Program-made: the position numbers and the translations under genes | Shown here: positions 47,174-57,064 of the stretch, piece by piece | How the letters are laid out: each line of letters starts with the position of its first letter | Position numbering within the stretch: the stretch's first letter is position 1 | The notes under the pieces: model-generated | Databases searched by the model: none | The model's input: the letters and a program-made list of their open reading frames with translations, nothing else | Told to the model about the DNA's origin: nothing | Source of the DNA: Gammaproteobacteria bacterium | Lineage (GTDB): Bacteria; Pseudomonadota; Gammaproteobacteria; Pseudomonadales; Pseudohongiellaceae | Assembly (NCBI GenBank): GCA_009922595.1 | Contig: RFVC01000001.1 | Coordinates: forward strand, 1 to 63,946 | DNA: 63,946 nucleotides | Direction of reading: 5' to 3'

Positions 47174-47207
47174 AAAAAGCCGGAATATATTTTCCGGCTT
47201 TTTTTTG
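47174..47207 (+). terminator. rho-independent terminator after rpsI
   Basis: AAGCCGGAA and TTCCGGCTT flank a short AT-rich loop and are followed by a T-tract of eight. It lies about 75 bases after the rpsI stop and separates the ribosomal operon from the pet operon. Confidence 0.9.
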
Positions 47208-47250
47208 CCTAGATTTCAAGGATTTGAGACGTTTTGTGCGGGTGCTCATC

Positions 47251-47279
47251 TTGAAAAAAATGGGCTGATTTAGTAGTAT
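47251..47279 (+). promoter_or_regulatory. sigma-70 promoter of the pet operon
   Basis: TTGAAA at 47251-47256 and TAGTAT at 47274-47279 are separated by exactly 17 bases, 90 bases upstream of petA and after the rpsI terminator. The match to the -35/-10 consensus is good. Confidence 0.6.
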
Positions 47280-47369
47280 GCGCGCACCGCCAATTGCCCC
47301 TATTTCTAGCCCATTCGGCTGACCGGTTGCAGGCAGTTACCAGCATTTAAAAATTAAGGAGAACGCAAC

Positions 47370-47996
47370 TTGAGTGATGGCACAGCTCATGCCGACAGTT
47401 CAAACGTCGTGAACAAAAAGCGCAGAAAATTTCTTATTGGCAGTACTACACTTGTCGGCGCCGCCGGCGCTGTAGGCGCCGCCGTCCCTTTCGTAGGCTC
47501 CTGGCAACCCAGTGCAAGAGCGCTTGCAGCGGGTGCTCCGATTGTCGTGGATATCAGCCGCTTGAGCCCCGGCGAACTGCTTGGCCCAATGCCTGCTTGG
47601 CGCGGCCAGCCCGTCTATGTATTCCGTCGAGATGAATCTGTCCTGGAAGGCCTTGCCAGTAGGACTGACCACCTGGCAGATCCTGATTCAGAGGAAAGCG
47701 GCCAGCAGCCTGAGTACTGTCAAAATGAATACCGTTCCATCAAACCTGAAATAATGGTCATGGTGGGTCTTTGTACACACCTTGGCTGTGCACCAATCCT
47801 GAATGCCGAAGTGCAACCGCAGGATTACGACCCGGAATGGCAGGGAGGTTTCTTCTGCCCCTGTCATGGCTCCATGTTTGATATGGCAGGACGCGTATAT
47901 AGCGGTGTACCCGCGCCCGATAATCTTGTTGTGCCACCCCACTACTATGAGAGCGATGATGTCATAGTTGTTGGCCTGGATGGAGAAGATTCCTGA
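47370..47996 (+). CDS. petA: cytochrome bc1 Rieske iron-sulfur subunit
   Basis: The [2Fe-2S] subunit (208 residues) of ubiquinol-cytochrome c reductase. The N-terminus KKRRKFLIGSTTLVGAAGAVGAAVPFV is a Tat-type signal anchor. The cluster boxes are CTHLGCAP near residue 132 and CPCHGSMFD near residue 166, with the disulfide Cys in both boxes, as in true bc1 Rieske proteins. The start is TTG 47370 behind AAGGAGAACG. The stop overlaps the start of the cytochrome b/c1 gene. Confidence 0.96.
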   Translation: MSDGTAHADSSNVVNKKRRKFLIGSTTLVGAAGAVGAAVPFVGSWQPSARALAAGAPIVVDISRLSPGELLGPMPAWRGQPVYVFRRDESVLEGLASRTDHLADPDSEESGQQPEYCQNEYRSIKPEIMVMVGLCTHLGCAPILNAEVQPQDYDPEWQGGFFCPCHGSMFDMAGRVYSGVPAPDNLVVPPHYYESDDVIVVGLDGEDS

Positions 47997-50011
47997 TGTC
48001 TGATTTTGATAATTCACCTGCTGTTAAACTGAAAAACAAAAACGGCCTGATGGCCTGGATCGATGCTCGGCTGCCCGTCACCAAGACGCTCGAAAAGCAT
48101 ATGACCAAGTACTATGCGCCGAAGAACTTTAACATCTGGTACGTGTTCGGCATCCTCGCCACGGTGGTACTTGTCAACCAGTTGCTGACTGGTATCTGGC
48201 TTACCATGAACTATGTGCCCAGCTCGGACGGCGCCTTTGCGTCTGTTGAGTACATCATGCGTGATGTCGACTATGGTTGGATTCTGCGCTACATGCATTC
48301 CACAGGTGCTTCTGCGTTCTTTGCCGTCATTTACCTGCACATGTTCCGTGCCCTAATGTACGGTTCGTACCGCAAACCAAGGGAGCTGATCTGGATATTT
48401 GGTATGACTATCTTCCTGGTACTTATGGCGGAAGGTTTCATGGGCTATGTACTGCCCTGGGGCAACATGTCTTACTGGGGCGCCAACGTAATCGTTAGCC
48501 TCTTCGGTGCCATACCATTTATTGGTGAAGACTTGATGGTTTGGATCCAGGGTGACTTCCTAATTTCTGGCGCTACGCTGAACCGTTTCTTTGCCCTGCA
48601 CGTGGTTGCCTTGCCGCTAGTGTTGGTCTTCCTGGTTTTTCTTCATCTTCTGGCCCTGCACGAAGTGGGTTCAAACAATCCTGATGGTATCGAGATAAAG
48701 GAAAACAAAGACGAGAAGGGCATTCCGCTTGATGGTATTCCTTTCCATCCCTACTACAGTGTTCATGACCTTGTAGCCGTGGTTGTCTTTCTGTTCGTGT
48801 TCTGTTTCGTTCTGTTCTTCATGCCTGAGATGGGAGGCTACTTCCTAGAATATGCGAACTTCACTGAAGCCGATAACCTAAAGACGCCGGAACATATCGC
48901 ACCTGTATGGTACTTCACGCCGTTCTACTCAATGCTGCGCGCCGTGACTTATCCGCTCTTTGGTCTTGATGCCAAGTTCTGGGGACTGGTGGTAATGGCA
49001 GCGGCCATCGCGATTCTTTTTGTTGTGCCCTGGCTCGACAAGAGCCCGGTCAAATCCATGCGCTACAAAGGCTGGTACAGCCGTATTGCGCTGATGATCT
49101 TTGTCGTAAGCTTCATCATCCTGGGTGTGCTGGGCGTTTGGAGCCCAACCGACTCCAGGGCAAAACTGGCGCAGCTTTGTACTGTGCTGTACTTCGCTTA
49201 CTTCATCTTTATGCCCTGGTACACACGCAAGGAGCAGACTAAGTTGCCGCCGGAGCGTGTGACGGGACGTTTCATTAGCATTCCCCAGCTTGTATTGGCA
49301 CTGGCACTGATTGCCGGTCTGACTGTATTGCCTCTCATGTCTGTCGCAGCTGAAGCCGAAGTTGAACTGGAGCATGTGGATATGGATCTGCATGACCAGG
49401 AATCACTGCAGGCTGGAGCGCAGACTTTCATGAACTACTGTATTGGCTGTCATTCAGCGAAGTACTCACGCTATAACCGCGTGGCAGCAGACCTGGGTAT
49501 CCCAGAAGAGCTCATGGAAGAATATATGATCTTCGATGAAGACGTAGCCATTGGCGACCTGATGCAAAGCGCCATGTCCGAAGATATTGGTAACAGTGCC
49601 TTTGGTATTGCGCCGCCTGACCTGACCCTGGTGGCAAGAGCCCGCGGGACAGACTGGCTTTATGGTTATCTGACTGGTTTTTATGAAGACAACACCAGGC
49701 CGTTTGGTGTCAATAACCGTGTATTTGCCAATGTTGGTATGCCGAATGTTCTGGAAAGCCTCCAGGGAATTCAGCACTGTGAAGATGCAGAACACTGCGA
49801 CCATCTTGTTCATGTAGATGGCACGGGTTCTCTGAGTGAAGAGAGATTTGAAGAGCTTGCCTACAACCTGGTTAACTTTCTATATTACCTAGGTGAGCCC
49901 TCAAGGCTGGATCGTCACCGTATTGGTGGCTATGTTCTGCTTTTCCTTGCGTTCCTTGGCGTATTTGCCTGGTTGCTGAATCGTGAATACTGGAAGGACG
50001 TAGGCCATTAA
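47996..50011 (+). CDS. fused cytochrome b / cytochrome c1 of the bc1 complex
   Basis: One 671-residue frame holds both remaining bc1 subunits. Residues 1-425 are cytochrome b: eight membrane helices, heme-ligand His in MHSTGASAFFAVIYLHMFRAL and in ALHVVALPLVLVFLVFLHLLALH, and the quinol-site loops GYVLPWGNMSYWGA and APVWYFTPFYSMLRA (the PEWY position reads PVWY). Residues 435-455 (PQLVLALALIAGLTVLPLMSVAAEA) look like an internal signal sequence. From 460 on it is cytochrome c1 with heme motif CIGCHS near residue 482, the Met-ligand region VGMPNVL, and a C-terminal anchor. In rhizobial fbcH a similar fused precursor is cut after translation. Separate petB and petC genes are usual in gammaproteobacteria. 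Confidence 0.93.
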   Translation: MSDFDNSPAVKLKNKNGLMAWIDARLPVTKTLEKHMTKYYAPKNFNIWYVFGILATVVLVNQLLTGIWLTMNYVPSSDGAFASVEYIMRDVDYGWILRYMHSTGASAFFAVIYLHMFRALMYGSYRKPRELIWIFGMTIFLVLMAEGFMGYVLPWGNMSYWGANVIVSLFGAIPFIGEDLMVWIQGDFLISGATLNRFFALHVVALPLVLVFLVFLHLLALHEVGSNNPDGIEIKENKDEKGIPLDGIPFHPYYSVHDLVAVVVFLFVFCFVLFFMPEMGGYFLEYANFTEADNLKTPEHIAPVWYFTPFYSMLRAVTYPLFGLDAKFWGLVVMAAAIAILFVVPWLDKSPVKSMRYKGWYSRIALMIFVVSFIILGVLGVWSPTDSRAKLAQLCTVLYFAYFIFMPWYTRKEQTKLPPERVTGRFISIPQLVLALALIAGLTVLPLMSVAAEAEVELEHVDMDLHDQESLQAGAQTFMNYCIGCHSAKYSRYNRVAADLGIPEELMEEYMIFDEDVAIGDLMQSAMSEDIGNSAFGIAPPDLTLVARARGTDWLYGYLTGFYEDNTRPFGVNNRVFANVGMPNVLESLQGIQHCEDAEHCDHLVHVDGTGSLSEERFEELAYNLVNFLYYLGEPSRLDRHRIGGYVLLFLAFLGVFAWLLNREYWKDVGH

Positions 50012-50079
50012 GAATTTACCAGGCCTGTTGATTTCGTAGGTTGTCGCTAATAATAATAACTTGTTGAGGCACTAAATTT

Positions 50080-50715
50080 ATGGGAGTTGTCACTAAACGC
50101 TCTTCGATGCTTTTTTACTCTGATGGAACTAGCCAGTACAGCCATCGCGTGCGTATCGTCCTGGCAGAAAAAGGTGTCACTGTTGATATTGTCGATGTTG
50201 ATGAGAATGACAAGCCGGAAGACTTGGCAGATCTGAATCCATACAACAGTCTGCCGACACTTGTGGATCGTGATCTGGTGCTTTACGAACCCAATATCAT
50301 GATGGAATACCTTGATGAGAGATTCCCCCATCCACCGCTTTTCCCCGTTTACCCGGTGGCTCGTGCCCAGAGTCGTCTCTGGATGCATCGTATAGAAAAA
50401 GACTGGTGCGGTATTGTGGACAAGCTTCAGGCAGAAGACGGCACTCCCAGCCAGCTGGATAAGGCAAGAAAAGAATTAAAGGAAAGCATCGTTTCCATTT
50501 CACCCATTTTTGCTGAAAAGCCATTCTTCATGAATGAAGAGTTCACTATAGTTGACTGCTGTGTTCTGCCAATTCTATGGCGTCTGTCGGAAATCGGTAT
50601 AAAGCTGCCGGAAACCAAGACTACCAAGCCGCTAGTAGAGTATAGAGATCGCCTGTTTGATCGTGAATCCGTCCAGGAGAGCCTTTCCGAGCAAGAGAAG
50701 GAAATGAAAACGTAG
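50080..50715 (+). CDS. sspA: stringent starvation protein A
   Basis: A 211-residue glutathione-transferase-fold protein that binds RNA polymerase and helps in starvation and acid survival; it lacks GST activity. N-terminal thioredoxin-like part with SQYSHRVRIVLAEKGV and DLNPYNSLPTLVDRDLVLYEPNIMMEYLDERFPHPPL, then the helical domain. It follows the pet genes and precedes sspB, as in Pseudomonas. Confidence 0.95.
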   Translation: MGVVTKRSSMLFYSDGTSQYSHRVRIVLAEKGVTVDIVDVDENDKPEDLADLNPYNSLPTLVDRDLVLYEPNIMMEYLDERFPHPPLFPVYPVARAQSRLWMHRIEKDWCGIVDKLQAEDGTPSQLDKARKELKESIVSISPIFAEKPFFMNEEFTIVDCCVLPILWRLSEIGIKLPETKTTKPLVEYRDRLFDRESVQESLSEQEKEMKT

Positions 50716-50756
50716 AGAATAGCCCCTGCTGGTAGATCCCCCGGAGGATCCGCTCC

Positions 50757-51173
50757 ATGACAATGACCTCTCATCGGCCTTACATGGTAAGGGCTTTAAA
50801 TGAATGGATTCTTGAGAATAATTGTACGCCCTATATCCTGGTTAATGCCTACGCCAAGGATGTCCAGGTTCCCCAGAACTATGTAAAGGATGGTCAGATT
50901 ATACTCAATATTTCCCCGGTAGCGGTTCAAGACCTGACCATTACCAATAACGGTATAGAGTTCAATGGCCGCTTCGGAGGCATCCCCACCCGCGTTTATG
51001 TGCCCACACCCGCCGTACTTGGTATTTATGCCAAGGAGAATGGGCAAGGCATGATCTTCGACACCGATGATCCCATCCCCGAGCCTTCCGGTCCTGGGCC
51101 GAAGAAGCCCGCCAAGAAAGATTCAGAAAAGTCCAATTCTAGTAGACCCGAGCTTCGAATAGTGAAGTCCTGA
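50757..51173 (+). CDS. sspB: ClpXP protease specificity factor SspB
   Basis: A 138-residue adaptor that brings ssrA-tagged proteins to ClpXP. The folded part includes RPYMVRALNEWILENNCTPYILV, IILNISPVAVQDL and FNGRFGGIPTRVYVP. A flexible Lys/Ser/Pro linker follows, and the C-terminal PELRIVK is the ClpX-binding tail. It starts 41 bases after sspA and is coexpressed with it. Confidence 0.95.
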   Translation: MTMTSHRPYMVRALNEWILENNCTPYILVNAYAKDVQVPQNYVKDGQIILNISPVAVQDLTITNNGIEFNGRFGGIPTRVYVPTPAVLGIYAKENGQGMIFDTDDPIPEPSGPGPKKPAKKDSEKSNSSRPELRIVKS

Positions 51174-51419
51174 GGGTCCGGGAATACTTATTCTGTAGCT
51201 GCTGCGCTCACCCAGGCAGTGTTAAAAGTTATTCCCGAACAGCTCAAGTGGCTTCACTACTATCCCCAGGCTCGAAAAAAACTTTTGCCTTGCCTGGCTC
51301 TCGCTCGCGACGCTACCTGCGCGTAGCTTTATTGGGAGGGCTAGTGTCTTCAAGGCGAACTTTGTTCATCTAATAATGTTCAAATTTTGGAAGCGTGACG
51401 AGCGAAAGCAGATGTAGGC

Positions 51420-51470
51420 AAAAAAGAAAGCTAGCAAGTAGAGTAAGTGATAACGCTGGCTTTCTTTTTT
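51420..51470. terminator. bidirectional terminator between sspB and dolP
   Basis: Arms AAAAAAGAAAGCTAGC and GCTGGCTTTCTTTTTT form a 16-bp stem with one G-U pair and a 19-base loop, with A/T tracts on both sides. It serves sspB (plus) and the convergent dolP (minus). The rest of the 51174-51519 gap is non-coding; a small hairpin (GCTAC-CTGCGC-GTAGC) lies near 51315. Confidence 0.75.
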
Positions 51471-51519
51471 ACGAAGAGATGCTGATCGTAATAGCTACAG
51501 CATAAGGGAGAAGCAAAAA

Positions 51520-52098
51520 TTAATTAATATATTCAAAGGCGCGGACTACTTTTGTCACTCCTTTGGTGTTGCTTACCACATTGACTGCCGTATTTGCCTC
51601 TTCCTGGGTAAGCAATCCCATAAGATAAACCACGCCGTTTTCGGTGACGACCTTGGTCCTCATCCCGCTGACCTCAGCATCAGCGAGCATCAGCGTTTTG
51701 ATCTTGGCTGTCAGCCAGGCATCGTTGCTCCTGGAAAGGAAGGTAGTGGCGCCAGCAACCTCCAGTTCATTGTAGACCTCCTTGACGCGGGAGCTCGATG
51801 TTCTGGCAACGCGTGTGGCTAGGTTCTTAATGTCCTGGGAAGGGACCTGCCCGACTAGCAGAACCGTACCGTTAAAACTGACTACGTTGATGTGTGCTTT
51901 TTTCAGCTGTTCGTCTGCGGCATTCAGGTTGACCTTGATGACGGTCTCGATGCTGTTGTCATCAACCACAGCGCCCATTGAACGACTGCCGCGGTTTTCC
52001 TCTATGCCTTCATTACCGGTAGTAGCACTTATCACAGAGGCGCAGCTGCTGATAAATCCGATTAGCGTGAGCAAAAATCCAAAGCGAAGCAATAACAT
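51520..52098 (-). CDS. dolP: BON-domain lipoprotein DolP
   Basis: A 192-residue outer-membrane lipoprotein that supports envelope integrity and BamA function. The signal peptide ends in the lipobox GFISSC near residue 19. Two BON domains follow: residues 45-115 (AHINVVSFNGTVLLVGQV) and 120-190 (TKVVTENGVVYLMGLLT). Spacing to diaA is 0 bases. The same order dolP-diaA-yraN-lpoA is found in E. coli and Pseudomonas. Confidence 0.93.
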   Translation of the reverse strand: MLLLRFGFLLTLIGFISSCASVISATTGNEGIEENRGSRSMGAVVDDNSIETVIKVNLNAADEQLKKAHINVVSFNGTVLLVGQVPSQDIKNLATRVARTSSSRVKEVYNELEVAGATTFLSRSNDAWLTAKIKTLMLADAEVSGMRTKVVTENGVVYLMGLLTQEEANTAVNVVSNTKGVTKVVRAFEYIN

Positions 52099-52701
<603 letters not shown>

Positions 52702-52737
52702 TTATAAATGAGGTTCTGATTGAAAAGCATTTTTAAT

Positions 52738-53103
52738 CTAGCGGTAATTCAGTTTGCGGTCATTTAATTCGATACCGACTACATCTAGCCGGCACGGCAT
52801 TCTGTTGCCATGCTTGTCTTTTTGCAAGTAATGTTTGGCAGAAAGGCGGGTTTTTGCCTGTTTTTTCGCTGTTACGGATGCAACGGCGTAGCCGTATAGT
52901 GCGGTTGTTCGATAGCGCACTTCTACAAAGACCAGGGTTTGCCTGTTCATGGCAATGAGATCAACTACCCCGAATCGGCAATGATAATTACAGGCCAGGG
53001 TTTTCAGCTCGCGCCTGGTAAGATAGCGCCTAGCTTTTTTATAGTAGGCGCCGCTGCCTGGGCTGTGTTTTCTTAGAATGAAGTCGCACATTCTGGAAAT
53101 CAT
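52738..53103 (-). CDS. yraN: YraN family (UPF0102) nuclease-like protein
   Basis: A 121-residue protein with the restriction-endonuclease-like YraN core: LKTLACNYHCRFGVVDLIA then TLVFVEVRYR. In the family the first box normally reads GGEIDLIA; here the Glu is replaced by Val (GVVDLIA), while the Asp and the E-x-R are kept. ATG 53103 gives the usual length; an earlier ATG at 53151 would overlap lpoA by 17 bases. Function is unknown in the family, though a DNA-processing role has been proposed. Confidence 0.87.
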   Translation of the reverse strand: MISRMCDFILRKHSPGSGAYYKKARRYLTRRELKTLACNYHCRFGVVDLIAMNRQTLVFVEVRYRTTALYGYAVASVTAKKQAKTRLSAKHYLQKDKHGNRMPCRLDVVGIELNDRKLNYR

Positions 53104-53134
53104 GGGACCCTTCTTGGCCCCACGTTGCTTAAGG

Positions 53135-55012
53135 CTAGGGTGAAGCTGCATCCAGTTGAGCAAGGCCGTCAGTAACCCTCGCCCATGTAAGTTCCCGAAT
53201 AATGTTATTGTTATCGGTGAGCCGCAGCAGGCCCGTAGCGCCATAAATCTGGCTGTCAGGAGCGGTCTGCAGTTGTTTCAGTCTTGGATACAGCCTGAAG
53301 GCATCTATACCAAAAGCCTGTAGACGCAGAGTCAGTGCATTGTTCTGTGGAAAGAGCTGAGTGGCCTTGGCTTTTAATTCATCCTCAAAGCTCAACAGCC
53401 AGGGACTGTCCCCAAAAACGACACCGTTCAGGTCATTATCGACCAGCGGCCTTGGCAGGCCGGAATAGATATCCTGACTGCCATATACAGGAATGTCACC
53501 AGCGTAGAGGTAGGCGAGGGTCGGATTAATTTGTCGGGCAGGTCCAGGCTCAGCGATCAGAAAGATCATGTCTATATCCTGGCGGCGACGCTGGGTGAAA
53601 ACCAGTTCCTCGCCGATCAGGTTGCTGACCGCTTTCATTCGTGTTTGACTGTCATTAATGTCCAGCAGACTTGATACAACACCGGTGTAATTCTCTCTGA
53701 ACGCTTCCTCCGCGACGATATGTCCGCCCAGTGCCAACCAGTGTGCCTTGAAGCTTTGCTTCTTCCTTTCGTAGAAATCATCCAACGTGATAGCGGGGCT
53801 AAGAATAGCGGCATAGCGATGTCCGTCCTGCCACGCCCGCTCGGCAATCTGAATGGCTTCGTTTTCTGGAGACAGTGCAAACTGGAATAGGTTGTCAGAA
53901 AGAGGCCTTGAGCCTTCAATATTATTAAGGGCTAGGGTGGGCACCGGCAGTCCGCGTTCCTTATGAAGCACTTCAACGTTTTCTTTTAGAAGTGGCCCGA
54001 TAACCATTTCTGCACCTTCAGCCACGGCCCGGTTATAGACACTGAGGATACTGTCTGTTTTTGACGTCTCATAAACACGGATAAGCGGGACCTTCCCGCC
54101 ACTCTGCATCACGTCGTAGTAAGCACTCATGAAACCATCACGGATCACGATGCCAGGCTGCGAGTCTATCGGCAGTAAAAGAGCAATGGTCTGGGGACGC
54201 TCCGCAGCCATGGTCTCAACCAGTTTGAGTGCCTGAGGCATGTAAGCCAAGGCAGGATGTCTTGTCCAGGTGGACTGCCAGCGTTCCAGCTCAGCAAGCT
54301 GGCGGTCAAGGTTGTACTGGTAGGCTTTGCCGATTACTGCAAGCTTATACCATCCCTGGAATTCATAACGGCGCTCGCTGTTGGCCAATGACGTCAATGT
54401 GTCTGCATCGAGGGCGGTGAGCGTATTCCAGATGTTTTCATGGTTATGCGTAATCATGCTCACAGGAATAATTTGATCGGCATGAATTCGCTCGCTGGCA
54501 CTGGCAAGCATGTCACCCGTTTTTTGATAAAGCTCGGCACGCAGCAAACGGATTGGCATTTGCTTGTTGTCTGGGAGTTGCGGCAGTTGATCGAAACGGG
54601 AATTGGTCAGTATCTGCAGCGCAAGCTCCGACTGGCCATATTCTAGGTAGAGCTGAGCTCGCAACATCATGATATTAAGCGCCAGCTCGAGTGGAGCCGG
54701 ACGGGTATCCAGTGAGTCAAGCAGTTCAAGTGCATCATTGACTCGTTCCATACTGACCAGCATGTTGGCTGCCTGGTACATTATTCTTTCTTTTTCAGGG
54801 CTGGTAGCGGCCACCCCCCGGGAAAGCAGGGCCTGTAAGGCAGCTTCACCGCTATTAAGCTGGCTGCTGCTGAGACTGGAAATGCTGCTGGCATTATCGC
54901 TGTTTGGCGTTGATGCACAGCCTGACAGGAGCATTATCAGCAGTATTAATACCCACCGCATGCCCGCTGTTACTTCAGCTGGTCTGAATTGAAGGCTCAT
55001 GGTCATAATCAT
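53135..55012 (-). CDS. lpoA: penicillin-binding protein activator LpoA
   Basis: An outer-membrane lipoprotein of about 610 residues that activates PBP1A. The lipobox is MLLSGCAS; the signal region WVLILLIMLLSGC starts from Met at about 54961, and longer starts up to 55012 are in frame. N-terminal TPR-like helices (to about residue 265) are followed by a periplasmic-binding-protein fold with TIALLLPIDSQPGIVIRDGFMSAYYD, AEMVIGPLLKENVEVL and VVFGDSPWLL. It lies just upstream of yraN. Confidence 0.92.
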   Translation of the reverse strand: MIMTMSLQFRPAEVTAGMRWVLILLIMLLSGCASTPNSDNASSISSLSSSQLNSGEAALQALLSRGVAATSPEKERIMYQAANMLVSMERVNDALELLDSLDTRPAPLELALNIMMLRAQLYLEYGQSELALQILTNSRFDQLPQLPDNKQMPIRLLRAELYQKTGDMLASASERIHADQIIPVSMITHNHENIWNTLTALDADTLTSLANSERRYEFQGWYKLAVIGKAYQYNLDRQLAELERWQSTWTRHPALAYMPQALKLVETMAAERPQTIALLLPIDSQPGIVIRDGFMSAYYDVMQSGGKVPLIRVYETSKTDSILSVYNRAVAEGAEMVIGPLLKENVEVLHKERGLPVPTLALNNIEGSRPLSDNLFQFALSPENEAIQIAERAWQDGHRYAAILSPAITLDDFYERKKQSFKAHWLALGGHIVAEEAFRENYTGVVSSLLDINDSQTRMKAVSNLIGEELVFTQRRRQDIDMIFLIAEPGPARQINPTLAYLYAGDIPVYGSQDIYSGLPRPLVDNDLNGVVFGDSPWLLSFEDELKAKATQLFPQNNALTLRLQAFGIDAFRLYPRLKQLQTAPDSQIYGATGLLRLTDNNNIIRELTWARVTDGLAQLDAASP

Positions 55013-55086
55013 GATTAGGATAGTATATCCTCGATCACTTGTGGCAACATTGTCACCCCTTTTGTTTATGGAATACAGGAAGAATC

Positions 55087-55656
55087 ATGGCGTTAACTCC
55101 ATCGAACATGCTGCCACTGGGAACAAAGGCACCGGCTTTTTCTCTTCCCTCAACGAATCACGAAACTGTCTCACTCGCAGATTTTAACAATGCCGAGTTA
55201 CTGCTGGTTGCCTTTATCTGCAACCACTGCCCCTTTGTTAAACACATCCGTTCTGAGTTTTCTGCCATGGCGAATGAATATCTGCCAAAAGGGGTGGCTG
55301 TTGTCGCCATAAGTTCCAATGATGTTGTAGCTTATCCGGACGACAACATGGAAAACATGATTAGGGTAGTCGCCGAGGTGGGCTACCATTTTCCTTACCT
55401 GTTGGATGAAAGCCAGGAGGTTGCCCGTGCTTATGATGCTGCCTGTACACCGGACTTTTATCTTTTTGACCGAGACAGGGCGCTTATTTACCGGGGGCAA
55501 ATGGATAAAAGTCGGCCAGGCAACGATATTCCGGTTAGCGGAGTGGACCTCAGGGCTGCGATAGATGCCGCGTTGGCCGGCAATGCGGTGCCGGAGGAAC
55601 AGTCGCCAAGCGTAGGTTGTAATATCAAGTGGAAGCCCGGAAATGAGCCCGGTTGA
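55087..55656 (+). CDS. thioredoxin-fold peroxiredoxin-like protein
   Basis: A 189-residue thioredoxin-fold protein of the AhpC/TSA-redoxin group, without signal peptide. The active-site region is VAFICNHCPFVKHI, with a CxxC that would make it a thiol-disulfide enzyme, and the cis-Pro region ACTPDFYLFD follows. ATG 55087 (MALTPSNMLPLG) is chosen; the earlier in-frame stretch is an unlikely extension. It overlaps the start of rsmI by 14 bases. Substrate unknown. Confidence 0.87.
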   Translation: MALTPSNMLPLGTKAPAFSLPSTNHETVSLADFNNAELLLVAFICNHCPFVKHIRSEFSAMANEYLPKGVAVVAISSNDVVAYPDDNMENMIRVVAEVGYHFPYLLDESQEVARAYDAACTPDFYLFDRDRALIYRGQMDKSRPGNDIPVSGVDLRAAIDAALAGNAVPEEQSPSVGCNIKWKPGNEPG

Positions 55657-56491
55657 AAAAGGCTGTCTTTATATCGTTGCGACCCCCATCGGTAACCTCG
55701 ACGATATTACCTATCGTGCTGTCCAGGTTCTGCAAGAAGTTGATGCCATAGCCGCAGAAGATACCCGTCACAGTAAAAAACTGATGCAGCACCTGGGTGT
55801 AACAACGCCTCTTATTGCCCTGCATGAACATAACGAAAATGCACTGTCTGAAAAAATTATCAAGCGGTTGGAGCGGGGTGAAAGCCTGGCACTGATAAGT
55901 GATGCCGGGACTCCACTGATCTCTGATCCTGGTTTTCCCCTCGTGAACCAGGCGCATAAGGCAGGGCTGAAAATTATTCCTGTTCCAGGCGCCAGCAGCT
56001 TACTGGCCGCGCTGTCTGTTTCTGGACTGCCAACTGACCGTTTTGTTTTTGAGGGTTTTTTACCCTCAAAGAAAACAGCCAGGCAGAACAGGCTAAGGGA
56101 ACTGGAAAAAGAAACTCGGACACTTATATTGTTTGAGACGCCTCATCGGATTACAGTCGCCCTTGCTGACCTTGCAGAGGTTTTGGGTGAGGACCGTGAA
56201 ATATTTATCGCCAGGGAACTGACAAAAACACACGAGGAAGTGATAAGGAGTTCAGTCGGCCAGGTGTTGGAAGCAGCCAGCTCGGGAGCGCTGCAGGAAC
56301 GGGGAGAGTTTGTGCTCGTGCTAGCCGGTAATGGCAATAAACAGTCAGCCATTGATGACCAGGCATTAAAGATTTTTGACTTGCTGTTGAAAGAGCTGCC
56401 GCTCAAGACATCAGCATCATTAGCAGCAAAAGTCACTGGGCTAAAAAGAAAAGATTTTTACAACGAAGGGCTGAAAAAATCCCGTAAATGA
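55643..56491 (+). CDS. rsmI: 16S rRNA 2'-O-methyltransferase RsmI
   Basis: Methylates C1402 of 16S rRNA at the ribose 2'-O (282 residues, tetrapyrrole-methylase fold). It has CLYIVATPIGNLDDITYRAV, AEDTRHSKKLM, LISDAGTPLISDPGF and ILFETPHRI in the correct order. Together with RsmH (encoded at 58525), which methylates the N4 of the same base, both modifications of C1402 are encoded here. Confidence 0.96.
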   Translation: MSPVEKGCLYIVATPIGNLDDITYRAVQVLQEVDAIAAEDTRHSKKLMQHLGVTTPLIALHEHNENALSEKIIKRLERGESLALISDAGTPLISDPGFPLVNQAHKAGLKIIPVPGASSLLAALSVSGLPTDRFVFEGFLPSKKTARQNRLRELEKETRTLILFETPHRITVALADLAEVLGEDREIFIARELTKTHEEVIRSSVGQVLEAASSGALQERGEFVLVLAGNGNKQSAIDDQALKIFDLLLKELPLKTSASLAAKVTGLKRKDFYNEGLKKSRK

Positions 56492-56549
56492 ATAGAAAGC
56501 CAGGGGGTTAATTGCTTGCCTCCTGGCTCTCTGTTTTCACTCACGCTGA

Positions 56550-56855
56550 TTATGATGCGCTTTTCTCAGCCAGCAGTTCAGTGTTTGCCTCAGAAAATTT
56601 AACCCGTGTAAACTCTTCAGCCGTGTAGCCATTGCAGACCAGATCCTGGGTGACCGCCCTTAGGCTACGCTTTTCGGTACCTGGCGGGTACAGCTCATTA
56701 ACTTCTTTGGTCAGGGCTTCCGGATTATAGTAGACAATCGCTAGGCAAACCTGCTCCAGTTTTTCTTGTGAAACCCTTGGCATTGTTATAGCCATTGATA
56801 GCGATGAAAAAAGAGCTGTGTCTAAAATTACGTTCACCTTGATAGAAGTTTTCAA
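56550..56855 (-). CDS. hypothetical 101-residue protein
   Basis: A small protein I do not recognise. An in-frame Met at residue 22 gives an 80-residue form that starts MAITMPRVSQEKLEQ, and this may be the real start. The rest is mildly acidic and helical (VNELYPPGTEKRSLRAVTQDLV) with two Cys. It lies alone on the minus strand between rsmI and the RNase P RNA gene. No ribosome site is clear for either start. Confidence 0.5.
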   Translation of the reverse strand: MKTSIKVNVILDTALFSSLSMAITMPRVSQEKLEQVCLAIVYYNPEALTKEVNELYPPGTEKRSLRAVTQDLVCNGYTAEEFTRVKFSEANTELLAEKSAS

Positions 56856-57064
56856 ATCATGCCCTCATGAATTCTTAGCCATTATTTTAAAAGCACTTTT
56901 GTTTAAAAAAATTGTTCTGAACAAGTCGGCTTTGTGATTAAAGACGACAGTCAGCACAAGTGAGTTTGAAAAAAATATTTTGTAAAAAGTTTCTGAAAAC
57001 GGTTTAAAAAAATCAGTGAACTGTCTATTTACTCCAAAAAGGTAATTAAGTAATCTGCTGCCAT

